Shown here: positions 21,441 to 32,109 of the stretch, in pieces
How the letters are laid out: every line of letters begins with the position of its first letter
Numbering within the stretch: position 1 is the stretch's first letter
From: Vitrella brassicaformis
Taxonomy: Eukaryota; Sar; Vitrellaceae
NCBI GenBank assembly: GCA_001179505.1
Contig: CDMY01000385.1
Coordinates: 62,001-126,000 of the forward strand
Length of the DNA: 64,000 nucleotides
Direction: 5' to 3'
The notes under the pieces: model-generated
What the model was told of the DNA's origin: nothing
The model's database searches: none
Seen by the model: only the letters and a program-made list of their open reading frames with translations
Program-made: the position numbers and the translations under genes

Positions 21441-23371
21441 CTAGTCGGGGCCTTCACGTCTGTCGCTGCTGACCGTACGTAATCGGTGGGTGACGCCCAG
21501 CTCAGCAGCCATGGGCGACCTGATGCTCGATTTGATGAACTGCTGGTCGTCCCCCACTATCTGCCTGTAACTCAGCACGACGTCATCATTGCCGTCCAGC
21601 CGCCAATCCACCTCCCCGTTGATCTCTTTCTCAAACTTGTGCTGGTTGAACCTGCAGGCAGGCAACACCACACAGCACAGCACAGCCAGGGGGTTGGGTC
21701 CACGGATCAATCAGCGCGCGTGTGCGCCATTCATATGCATGAATTCTCTTGCTAACCAGAATATGGCCCTTATCAGGTGATGGTCTTGCGACCAGCCGTA
21801 GACCTGCCGCATCCACGCAGTCTTGATGGCCGCCTGAATGCAATGCAGCCAGCCACAAATCAAATCAGGCCAAGTTAGCAAGGGAGGGCAACGGTGCCCC
21901 CACGCACCTCTGAGGCGCCCAGGCGATCGGTATTGAACAGTGCCGCCGTTTCGGATATCATCATGGGTTTGTTGAGCCTTTGCGTGACGTTGGCATAGAA
22001 GGTGAGGACTGCGTCGCGGAACATGCGTGTCTTGGGCAGGGTGTTGTAGCCCGGCGCGCACACTCCGTCCGGCTCCTCACACCCCCAGTAATACACACTG
22101 GGGGGGGAGATGGGATGGATCCGATCGATCCGCCCACACATACCATACACACGTCGGTTTGTGAGATTTGGCGAATCGTTGTCTCGGTCACGTGTGTGTG
22201 TGTGTGTGTGAGTCAAAGTCACCAGTCACCTCACCTCATGCCGACCCAGTCGACCAGGTCTTGGTCTGGCAAGAATTGCCAGAATGCGTCATCCACAATG
22301 TCCCCATCTTGGTCGATGGAGGCATTGTAGTAGGGACCCTCGGGCCATGGAAAACCCCACCTGAATGAAATGAACCAAACAAACAGAGATGGATGAATGG
22401 ACAGCAAACCGGCCGTCCCGTCCCCCTCCTGACTTACTCTAGGTTAGGGGTCCACACCATCGCCACGTGGCTCGTTCGGTTCTTCATGATTCGAGCGAAC
22501 TCGTTGAACTTTGCAATGTACAGATCCGGTTGCTGGCCCCTGCAGGCACGACAAGGTAACAGGACGGCCACCTCAGCCTGTGCGTCCGCGGTCGATTGAG
22601 CCGGTACTACCGACTCACTCACTCACCATGGGTACCAGCTGCCGTTCATTTCGTGGTTATAGCGGATGAATATGGGCACGGTGTCGTTCCACTTGTTCAG
22701 GAAATCGGCCAGGTACTCGACGTGCTTGGCGGTGTAATTGTTGAGCCCTGTGGCCCGCACCGCAGCATGTCCCACACACACACACACACACACACGCAGA
22801 GCCGTTTGCAGAGGTTTGTGTCTGTGGGCTGGCTGGGCTGTGCGTACCGCCCATGGTTTCCAGTGTCAGTGCCGCCATGGCGCCATTCTCCCGACACTCC
22901 TCGAGGAAGAGATGGGCCTTCGCCCTCTCTGTCCAATTGACCACGATGTTGGGGAACGGAACAAACCGGAGGAAAGCTGCGTGCCTGAGAGTGAGCGAGT
23001 GCAGTGCACCACACAGCGGATTTTGGATACACACGTGTGTGTGTGTGTGTGTGTGTGCAGGGCCGGACGGGTGGCTCGCTCACTCAATTCGTGTGTGGGC
23101 GTTGAAACTGGCCAGGCTCTCGTTTGCCTGCAAGGCGAGAGCCAACACACAAGCAACAGTGAGCAAGAGAGCAGGGGCCTGGACTGGCTTCTGCGTCGAA
23201 GAGGCTGACCGGGAGGATGGCGCCCAGAATGATGCCGTTGCGGGAGCGGGAGGGTAGTGTGCCACCGTGGGGGGGTCCAATCCGTCCCATGGTCTGACTC
23301 CAGAAGCCCTCCAGAAACAAGGAGAAAAGGACAAGCAAGCTGAGGGGATTCTGGCGTAGGGGCATCCTCAT
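21441..23371 (-). CDS. Secreted glycoside hydrolase family 26-like protein (putative beta-mannanase)
   Basis: GH26 enzymes are retaining glycosidases, mostly endo-beta-1,4-mannanases. About nine to ten exons give roughly 420 residues. The start MRMPLRQNPLSLLVLFSLFL is a clear signal peptide, and the mature part begins near residue 25. Motifs follow in family order: NGIILGAILP joined to ANESLASFNAHTRIE; FLRFVPFPNIVVNW; GAMAALTLETMGG; the acid/base glutamate in FIRYNHEMNGSWYPW; HVAMVWTPNLE; the segment SVYYWGCEEPDGVCAPGYN; the nucleophile glutamate in NKPMMISETAALFNTD; and IRAIFWFNQHKFEKEING near the end. The stop is TAG at 21443-21441. Introns contain (GT)n at about 22193-22210 and (CA)n at about 22776-22794. 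The 3' end faces the PPR gene. It could hydrolyse mannan in the algal wall or in food; substrate is inferred from the family only. Confidence 0.84.
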
Positions 23372-23788
23372 CAAGGCGTCGCAGCTGAGTCACAGCACCG
23401 CGTTGTCTTTATTATGTGTGCGCTTCGATGGCAATGCGATGGCTCGCTTGCTTCCAACGGCTTTACACAGTGTTCACTTGGCCAGGATGTATGAGTATCA
23501 CTCAGTGTTCATCTGATGTCATTCATTGGCTGAGAAGAGACTGACGCAGGCAATGCCAACATGAAAGCACCCATCATGAGCGCGCGAAAGAACAGACACC
23601 ATCCCCCCTGGAAGTACATACATGCCGCGGACCAAACGCATCAAGACATCAAGAGCTGAGCTCCGTATACACAGATGAGGGAAGTGCTGCCGCAACCAAG
23701 ACAGAACCAGAGACAAACGCACGGAGAAAACAACACCTCTTCCTTTCCCTCTCCCTTCCCTTGCAACCCGAGAAGCCTACACCCGCCA
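23372..23788. other. Intergenic between two minus-strand genes, no gene seen
   Basis: These 417 bp hold the 5' flank of the GH26-like gene and the 3' flank of the kinase-like gene. No exon-like frame, repeat array or RNA gene was recognised. Confidence 0.5.
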
Positions 23789-25385
23789 CTACGTCTGCTC
23801 GAGGTTCTCCTCCTCCCCATCACCACCTACAATGCCATCCATGTAGGCAATGACCTCGTCGATCGACGCCCTCCGCCTCTTATTGGGCACGCACATCTTG
23901 TCCCACAGCGCCCTGGCCACCGCCATGTCCACCCTCTCCTCATCCGTCAGCCCACCCACACCCTCGATCCTGTCCAGCAGGTCCAGCAGCCGCTGGTGGC
24001 GCTCGCGCGCCTCGCGGTCACAGGTCTGCAGAAAGCGCTCACGGGAGTACTTGCCCGTCGCCTTGTCGCCCCATTGCTCCGGGATGGTCACAAAGATGTC
24101 CGCCAGCTCGTTGCCCTCCTTCTCCTGACCCGCCTGGAGGGCAGACATGTCCTCCCGCAGGGCAGACAGACCGGCCAGAGCGAGAAACAACACACCTACT
24201 GCGGCGGCATAGGTGTCGCGCGACTGAGGGGAGACAATCCACGCACACAGAGAGAGAAACGATGACAGCAGGATGGATGCCTGCTGGGGTCATCTTGTCT
24301 GCACCTGGTCATCCGGCGAGCCCATCATGCCCCAGTCGCTTTCGGCGATCTCCCTGAAGGCCTCAGGCGGCAAACACTGGATGGGCGGGATCGTCCGCGG
24401 CGCCGACCGGAAGTTGCCCCCACCCACCAGCACCTGAACGCTCTGATAGTCGATGATTCGCGGCCTCAGCAGCGAATCGTACACAAAGTTGTTGTCGTTC
24501 ATGTCGTTGTGGATCAGCAGACGGAAGCCAGCGACAGAGCTATCCTTCTCCCTGATGTACGGTGGCGACGAGCATGTGGCGGAGGGCGGGAGGAACTTGT
24601 GAGTAGGGTGGATGTTGCAGCCCGAGCTGGAGGGCGACTTGACCCCGTCGTGTGTCGCGTGGAAGGCTTTGGTGGCCGCCAGGGTGTCGCGGATCACCTG
24701 CCGATATCGGGCGGGCGAGAGGGCCGATGGGCCGCCGGCTGCTCGAGCAGCCGTGAGGCCGTGGAGAGTGGCCCCTGTCTGGCCCTCCGGCGAGCCTGCA
24801 ACACACAGCCAACACAGTGGAGCATTTCTGTGCTCGGTGTTTCGTGTCCCATCCTTCCTTACGTATGTGCTCCAGCAGCAGAAATGGCCCGCCCAACTCG
24901 ATGTCATCCAACCCATTCGCCTCCTCGCCGTCACTGTTGAGACCTCCCCCCTTCAGCAGCCGCAGTGCGAAGGGCAGGCCGCTATCTCGGCGATCGCCCG
25001 CTGCCCCACTGTCGGCTTCTGCGGTTGCTTTGCGCTTCTCGCGTCGCGTGAGGAGCAGGCGGCCCCTCTCATAAAGCACAGGTCCGATGGGGCAACCGTT
25101 GTTCTCCGTGGTGAAGCGGAAAAGTAGCTCCCCCTCGTCCTCGAGCTCCTGAGTCAGCACCTCCTTTGTGCAGCAGTTGTGGGGGTCTTCCTGGAGGGAG
25201 GCGGGGGTGAGGGTTTTGAGCAGGACGTCGGCTGGTCCTTTGCTGGTGTCGATGGTGCCCTCGATGTAGATGAACTCGTCATTTTTGTGCACGTAGCGGC
25301 CGGAGCACCGCAGCGTGTCTAGAAGAGGGTAGGGCGTGCTGCTCCATGAAGGCTGGGGAGGCTGGAAGTGTGTGTGCGGGGCCAT
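23789..25385 (-). CDS. Kinase-like protein (aminoglycoside/choline-kinase type) with C-terminal membrane segment
   Basis: Three to four exons encode about 480 residues. The chosen start is MAPHTHFQPPQPSWSSTPYP (ATG 25385-25383), twelve bases after an acceptor, so a spliced leader exon upstream is likely. A kinase-type N-lobe (RYVHKNDEFIYIEGTID, then GPADVLLKTLTP) is followed by an acidic linker and PFLLLEHIR. The catalytic loop reads FRLLIHNDMNDNNFVYDS, with His-x-Asp and a downstream Asn. The metal-binding aspartate sits in RPRIIDYQSVQV. This spacing fits the protein-kinase-like fold of the APH/choline kinase group rather than a canonical protein kinase. After the donor following SPDDQ, the last exon begins with a hydrophobic span (TYAAAVGVLFLALAGLSALR), likely a transmembrane helix, and then a charged helical tail ending GGDGEEENLEQT-stop. 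The substrate is unknown. It is head-to-head with CWF19L2. Confidence 0.72.
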
Positions 25386-25460
25386 ACCGTCAGTTGCCTG
25401 GAATGAGTGGAAAGAAAGCACCTCGTTTCATCCATCCTGCGTCCACATAGTAGGGGTTTC
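25386..25460. promoter_or_regulatory. Very short gap between divergent kinase-like and CWF19L2 starts
   Basis: If CWF19L2 starts at 25461, only 75 bp separate the two start codons. Promoter activity must therefore overlap the leader exons, which here include the repeated module. Confidence 0.35.
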
Positions 25461-25601
25461 ATGCAGGGTTCGAACCCTGCATTCCAAACCCTGCACTTAC
25501 TGGAGGAACCACACATGTTTGCGGGAGTCAAAGTCGTGGTGAGAGTCAGCAGGAGGCAGTGAGAAGTGTCTTGGATCTCTTACCGTCTTCTTGCTTGTGT
25601 T
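25461..25601. repeat. Copy A of a dispersed module shared with 50732-50885
   Basis: Read on the minus strand, 25601 down to about 25509 matches 50732-50824 at 89 of 93 positions by eye. Similarity then continues, less strongly and with a 15-bp gap, to about 25461. The module carries a splice donor on each strand: GTGAGA at 25539 on plus, and GTAAGAG starting at 25583 on minus. It lies between the kinase-like gene and CWF19L2 and overlaps their 5' ends. It includes a 22-bp perfect palindrome at 25461-25482. Confidence 0.9.
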
Positions 25602-28600
25602 GTCAGAGCCAAGATGGCGACGGGCGGCGGAAGAAGTCCAAGAAGGACAAGAAGTCCAAGAAGAGCCGCAGACGGGATGACGATGCGTCAGACTCATCAG
25701 GAGATGACGCTGCTCTCGCTGCAGCTCCCGATGTAGACGCCAAGGTACGAAGCACTCGATGAGTGAGGAATGATCAACCCAGTGAGTGGCTTCTGGTGCG
25801 GGTGCTGCTGTGCTTCATGCAGGATGGCGATTCGCGAGGCGCACGGGACGACTGGATGCTCTCGAACAAGGAGGTGAGGGAGCCAGATGACGGCACTCGA
25901 CCATCGATTGGTTGCTGATACATACATGGCTCGGTGTGCTGGCTATCAGGATGGCGATGCGTGGCTTGATTCGTTGGGCAGTGAGGTCAAGAAACCAGAC
26001 ATACTCGAGGAGAAGAGGAAACAGCAGGAAGCGGTAGGGACGATAGATAAACACACACACACACACACAGTCCCACACAGTCACACCAGTCTGGCTGGTG
26101 GTGGATGGACTTGTGCTTATCTGCAGGCTGAGAAGGCCATCCATCCCCTGGAGCTCAACCCGTACCTTCGCAAGCCACCAGAAGGTGACCGACCACACGC
26201 GGCCGTCTCTCTGACCACACCGAAGAGTTCGAAACTCTCTGCCATTTGACGTGTCATCAGGTGGCGAGAGGCCAGGCGAGACTCCCGAATCAGACGGCCC
26301 CTCGTCTGGCGCCGGCAACGTCCCCGCACACCTGTGTGTGGGCGACGGCGGACGCAGGTGGCGAAACAGAGCCATCAGGCGCGCTAAGGAACAGGTATGT
26401 TGCCGGCCGACTACACGTGCCTGTTGAAGGGCTTCCTGTCAGTCTTTCCTGTCGTTTCTCATGCGTCAGGCTGAGGCCACTGGTGCCTCTGTGGATGAGG
26501 TCGTGGGCGAGCATTTCGGGGAGGGCTTCCGCGAGCGTGACAGGCGTGACGACAGGGGCGGGGACGACAGGGGCAGGGACCACAGGGGGAGGGGTGACAG
26601 GGGGTGGGAGAGGAGGAGGGATCGCAACAGGGACTGGGAGGACCGCAGAGATCGCAGAGACGACGATCGCGACTGGAGAGAACGGAGGAGAGACCAGGGT
26701 GGGCTGACACGCGCTGGGAGAGTGCACCCATCATAGACACACATGCACACCTGTATGGCCTGTTTATTGTCCGTGCAGATTCGTCTGATCGGAGGGAGCG
26801 TCGCGGGCAGGGCTGGCGGAGGTCGCAGGACGACAGGCGGGAGACCGACGGCCCCAGCAGCGACAGACCCCCGCCCCCCTCCAACGGCCAGCCAGCCCCC
26901 ATGGATGTCGACGAGTCCCCGATGGACCATTTCACCGCCCTTAAGGCGAGATACACGCCTGCCGCGCAAGAAGCGCAGCCGTCACAAGACGACCAGCAGC
27001 CAGAGACCTCTGAGAAGCCCAGAGGCGAGGAGGAGGGGGGCGCGGCGGACTACTCGAGCATGAATGCAAACGAGCTGTCTTCGCTAGCGATGAAGGCCAT
27101 GTTGGCGGGCAACATGGACGAGTACCACCGGCTGAACGCGGCGCTCAAGCTGAAACAGACCAGCGACCACCTCAAGCCGAAGGCCCCCACCCCTGAGCAG
27201 CCGTCCGGTGCACGTGCCGGCGCCAGTGCTGGCGGTGCTGGTCAGCGCGTCGAGGTCATCGAGGAAGTGGACAGTGCCGGTGAGAGAGGACGTGCACAGC
27301 ACAGACGGTGTGCGACGAGCGGTCCCTATGTATGTTTGTGTCGTGGTGTCAGGTCGCATGCGGACAATGGTGTCATCCGTGGCTCAGTCTTCCGCCCTGG
27401 CCAAGGGCAAGAAACGCCTCACACACGAAGAGGGAAAGAGGTAAGCGCCCCACCGACACACCACGCAGTACCAAACGCGCCTATCGCTGCACCATCGTCA
27501 ATTGTGTCTGTGTGTTTCCGTTCCAGCTACTATGCGGATGATGCGGTGTCGCTGGAGCAGCTGCTGCGCCGCGAGAAGGTGGAGGGCGTGCAGGACTATG
27601 ACGCCAACTACGCGGGATACATTGTCAGAAAGTAAGACAGCCCGGTCACAATCAACGCAGGAGGGGGGCCCGCCATTGATCCGCGTCTGTGGGTGTTGCC
27701 TGTCTGTCGTAGGGGCAAGCGCTTCAAGGAGCTCCATGAGGATGAGGACGAGAGCTATGCTTTGGGGCGATATGAGTCGCGGGAAAAGGTGGCCGACCCG
27801 CGCAAGAAGGCACACAAGGAGCGGCAGAGGCTCGTACGAGACAAACAACGGCTGCAAAAGAAGAGGTTAGCCGACCTTCTCGCACACGTGCACCCATCGT
27901 GTGCACTGCATGGTTTGTCTGTTGTGCGTGTGGTGATGCAGTGCGGATTGCTCGTTCTGCATGGAAAGCGACAAGTTCGCTGGGCGTCTCGACTGCCTCA
28001 TATCGCAGTCGTTCAAGGTGTATCTGTGCTTCCAGTCCTTCAGCCAGGCCTCCTTCGACCCCCACCTCTTCATCGCACCCATCCCCCACGTCGGCAGCGT
28101 CACCAACCTGGACGAGGACGTCTACGACGAGCTGCGCAACTACCAGAAGTGCCTGGTGCGCTACTTCGACGCCCGCAACCAGGCGCCCATCTTCATCGAG
28201 ACGGTGCGGTTCTTCGTCTCGCCCGAGAAGGCCATGATGGGCGGCGGGCCGCACACCATTGTGGAGGTGGTTGCCGTGCCGGCCGACAGGCTGCAGGAGG
28301 CCAAGACCTACTTCAGCAAGGCCTTCGGCGAGAGCGGGTCCGAGTGGTCGCAGAACAAGAAGATCGTGCCGACGAGCGGCAAGACCGGAGTGAGGGGTCG
28401 CATACCGAAGAACTTCCCCTACGTCCACGTCGACTTCTCGCTGAGTGAGGAGGACTGAGACCTACTAGTGTGCTGGGAGGTGAATGAAATCGGTGTCTGT
28501 GTATGTGTCAGCTGAGGGCCTGGGCCACGTCATTGAGGATACCGAGGAGTTCCCCAGGTATGTGAGTCGGAAGCCACCCGGCATACGAGCGGATGGCACA

Positions 28601-28847
28601 TGGCTGCGCGTATGGGTGTGTCAGGAACTTTGCTCGTGACGTGCTGCTGGGCATGTTGGAGATGACCTCGATGGACAAACCGTTCGTCGACAAAAAGTAA
28701 GTGCTGGAGAGCAGGTCTACGATGCTCAGGCAATCGCTGTGCATGGGCACCTCCCTGTATGTGTGTGTGTGCAGGTCGTTCTACGCGGCTGTCAAGGCGT
28801 TCAAGGAGGGCTTCCAGCCATTCGACTGGACGGCCGCCCTCAAGTAG
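25461..28847 (+). CDS. CWF19L2: CWF19-like protein 2 (CwfJ family spliceosome factor)
   Basis: CWF19L2 acts late in pre-mRNA splicing and intron-lariat turnover in the nucleus. About thirteen exons give roughly 750 residues. A Lys/Ser-rich basic start (KKSKKDKKSKKSRRRDD) and an Arg/Asp-rich stretch from 26521 (RDRRDDRGGDDRGRD) match the disordered N-terminal half of the family. Then come MKAMLAGNMDEYHRLNAALK, YYADDAVSLEQLLRREKVEG, and the CwfJ C-terminal domain 1 (CSFCMESDKF, then FKVYLCFQSFSQASFDPHLF, then IFIETVRFF). CwfJ domain 2 follows (FPYVHVDFSLSEE, GLGHVIEDTEEFPRNFARDV, ending KEGFQPFDWTAALK-stop, TAG 28845-28847). The first exon is uncertain. ATG 25461 or ATG 25515 both splice in phase at 25538/25607 (SQDGDGRRKK), and both lie inside repeated module A. 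It is convergent with the next gene. Confidence 0.92.
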
Positions 28848-29152
28848 ACCATATGACAGGGCAAACATCGGCAGGCAGCCAGTGGATGCCCCAGTAAGTG
28901 GATGAGTGGTCGTGCTGGGGTACATAAGTGTGTGTGCATTTTTCTCGTCGATGCGTTGACGACAGACCGTTTCGATTGATCCTGTGCGAGAGACAATGCC
29001 ATGCATACACTCCCTCGTGTAAAGGGATGTGTTTGTCGAAGATGTGATGAAGCCATTGCCCCATCCCCCTGGTCACCCTGCCATTCATGATCCACCAACC
29101 CAATAGTGCCCACCCACCAGCCACCAGCTGCCTGCCTGCCTGGCTGCCTCAT
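28848..29152. other. Convergent intergenic region, no gene seen
   Basis: These 305 bp between the CWF19L2 stop and the stop of the next minus-strand gene presumably hold both 3' UTRs. Nothing else was recognised. Confidence 0.5.
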
Positions 29153-30407
29153 TTACGCTTCCTGTTCCTCGCCCTCCCCTTCCTCCGAGTCATCCTCGTC
29201 CAGTTCCTCTTCAGGCAGCGCTCCCTTCGCCCAGTCATACAGCCGCCTCACCTCTTCCTGCAACGCTCTGTACTCGGTGGCGTGCTGCAGCTCCGCATAG
29301 GTGGGCCGCTTGGCCACGTCAGGCCTCTCAGCTGCAGAGACACCAGTCAGCACATGTGGTCTGTCGGTTCCTTTCGTCTTTCGTTTGTCACCTTTGAAGG
29401 CCTTCCACTTTGTCGTCAAGGCAGAGATGTTCCTCGGGTGGTCGCCGTGAACAAAGGTGGACCCCGGCACCAAGCCGGGCTCCTTGTAGTAGCCCGGCTG
29501 GTAGGCCACGGCTCTGTAGGGCTTGTCACCGCTCGATTGGACGGTCACACCCGCTCTCTTCTCGCCAAATCTGTCCTTAAACTCACGCCGTTTTCTCGTC
29601 ATTTCTGCCACGAATGGCCGCTCTTGCCCCCTCCTGCGTGGAAAAATGATTGATTCCATTCGAATGAGACATGCTCTGTTGGAATACCTGTCCGCGGCCC
29701 GCGTAGTGTCATCAATCATGACGGTCTGGAGGCCTTGCGCCAAATCATCCATGCAGACGCCGGCAAAGGGATTGTTTGGCGTGATGTGTCTCCTCTCGGC
29801 TCTCTTCTTGGTGGCTGGGACGTAAGGCAACTTGCTTATCTTGGTCACCGGCTCATCCCATTTGTTCCTGGGTGGGGTGCTCTGATGCGGAGGGACCACA
29901 ATCCTGCCCACACGCAACAGACAGCCACAATCGACGCTCGTCGACTCTTCCCCCATCGATATCCAGGTCGTGCTGCCTGACCTACCTGCGCGATGGCCTG
30001 AAGAGGACCGCTGCCTCCGTTCCCCCATACACCTCTGATTGGACGAATCATGCCAAGTGACAGTGAATACTATTCATGTGGATCTCAGCCCAGCCCTAGC
30101 TACCTGCGTCCACGACGCGCTTCCTCCCCCCCATGTGCTGGTGCACAAGCCCCGACGGGTCTCGGAAGAAGCCGTCAAAGCCCACCCTCGTCAGGGTGCT
30201 GTGCTTTGCAGGCTGATCCACCATCCCCTTGCTGCCCGGAACCATCCATTTGCACGGGCGGGTGATGGGGTCTGACCGCATTCTCACCCCATCTGCGACA
30301 GAAAGAGGGGGAGGGGCCTCTGCTTCTCGTCTCTCGCAGGGAGAACTCGTGGAGGCAGGCAGGGCATCGCAGATGGGTGGTGGCAGCGCCTCTTGGCTCC
30401 CCTCCAT
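29153..30407 (-). CDS. Small conserved-looking protein of unknown function
   Basis: Four to five exons encode about 320 residues. The start MEGSQEALPPPICDALPAST (ATG 30407-30405) leads into MRSDPITRPCKWMVPGSKG and VGFDGFFRDPSGLVHQHMGG, with a donor at about 30102. After an intron the next exon carries NKWDEPVTKISKLPYVPATK and NPFAGVCMDDLAQGLQTVMI. Then come ERPFVAEMTRKRREFKDRFG, AVAYQPGYYKEPGLVPGSTF and NISALTTKWKAFKGD. The last exon has KRPTYAELQHATEYRALQEE and an acidic tail EEELDEDDSEEGEGEEQEA before the stop at 29153. The many aromatic and Pro-Gly motifs in short extended segments resemble microtubule-inner or doublet-associated proteins, but I recognise no family and do not assign one. 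Sequence complexity is normal, so I believe the gene is real. Confidence 0.65.
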
Positions 30408-32076
30408 CAGTGTCCGTGCGTTTGCTCTTTTCGGGCGCGAGCTCAATCTCACTGCTGATCGATCTGGGAGCTTTCGAATTGAAAGCTCAGATGGTGCACG
30501 ACGTCGAGCGCCCCGCCACCATGAGCAGGTGCGGTGGTGGCGGATTCGCTGCCTTGGGAGCTCCGAAGTGAATGGACGGTGCGGTTACTCTTTCTGCTTT
30601 GGCCAAGATGCCATGACCTAGCAGTGGTCGCATGTATCGCCATTGATTGGATGTCTATCCTCTTGTCTGTTTCTTCTTCTATGTGGCACATCACCTCCCC
30701 CTTGCAGCTACCGTGTGTGACGCTCTAGGCCATATCGACAGATGGGCTTCCGCCCGTAAGAGGAGCACACATGACGATATGGCCCACACCATCCCACACG
30801 TAAGCGCGGCAGCTCACCATCACTCACAGCATCTTTTTCCCTCCCTCGCCGCCCTCCTGCCCCACCCATCCATTTGCCTGCCTGCCTGCCTGCATTCCTG
30901 CCATGCCCTTCGATGTATCTCGCAGCGAGAAAAAACACAGCGACGATCGATCGTCAGTCAGCACATGCATGCACGGATGCAACGCACGACCTCGCTACTT
31001 CACTCCAGGCTATCAATCAATCAAGGCAGCGCATGTATAGTGAAGGAAGGGACACAGCTCGCTCATTCAATGTACGGGGCAGCAGTACAAGGCAGGCTAC
31101 ACATACGCGTGTCACCGATCCGTTGTCCGTCTGTCGGTCTGTCTGTCTGTGTCGCTCCTCTCCCCTGCTCTCCCCTGCCCTCATCCCCTGGCCAGTCATG
31201 CAGCCGGTACATAGTACACAGAAAACACCACTACCATTCCTCTCGCGTCGTTCCTGTCCTCGGCTTCCTCTTCCTGATCGATCGACGCATCCCATCTGAT
31301 GTCGGTCTGTGTCTCTGTCCCCCGTTCTGCATGGACCCTAGGAAAGCCAGTACTGCCCGTGTTTAGGCGTACCGGTCAACCGCAGGAGGTCCAAGCAGAC
31401 ACCGGGCGACTCACACGACCCCATCCATTCATCACCAGTGCGCTCTCTCAGCATACGTACATACGCAAACACAAAACACCACCCTCACAGACGCAGACAA
31501 GTCGTGCTCTTCCGTCATCGTGTGTCCCATCATCGAGATAGCTCCCGTTTGCCTCTGTCTGCCTGGCTCGTCGACGACTGCATGAGGAAACGCAAAAACT
31601 CGACGTCAGTCCGTCGGTATGCATCTCAGCAGCTTGGTAGGTAGCTTGGTATGGGTTGGCTTACACCATTCTCTCTCCACACACGTGCACTCTCTGTCAG
31701 GCCACTCGGGAAGAGGTCAGACGGTCAGTCAGTCGGTCAGTCAGTACACAGGGATGTACAGCAAAAAGTTGCCACGGTAGGAGGGACGGATCGAAGCAGT
31801 CGATTGACACCCTCCTGATATTGGCTGATTGGCCTCAGCCACATCGCATCAGCCAGCATGGAGCACGGACAACATGCATGCACAGGCAAGCATGGATGCA
31901 TTCATGGGATGGAAGCAGAAATCAGCCAGCCGGCCAGCTAGCCGGCAGCGCCAGTCGATCGATCGATCGGTCGATAGCATATCAAGTGTAGCCTTATCCA
32001 CCCACCTGCCGGCAGGGGCGGTGTGGCACCCTGCTGTCAGACATGACGTGCACGAGACATGACGACACGACCTCAA

Positions 32077-32109
<33 letters not shown>

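Noticed and set aside
25466-25476. GGTTCGAACCC matches the tRNA B-box consensus, suggesting a tRNA or tRNA-derived SINE.
   Set aside because: No A box or cloverleaf can be placed at the right distance on either strand, and the match is part of a simple palindrome.
25606-25623. On the minus strand this 18-mer matches the first 18 bases of the dinoflagellate spliced leader at 16 positions.
   Set aside because: The plus strand is coding for CWF19L2 (SQDGDG), the second module copy lacks it, and no donor follows it as in a spliced-leader RNA gene. The match is most likely chance, though a relict leader of the kinase-like gene cannot be fully excluded.
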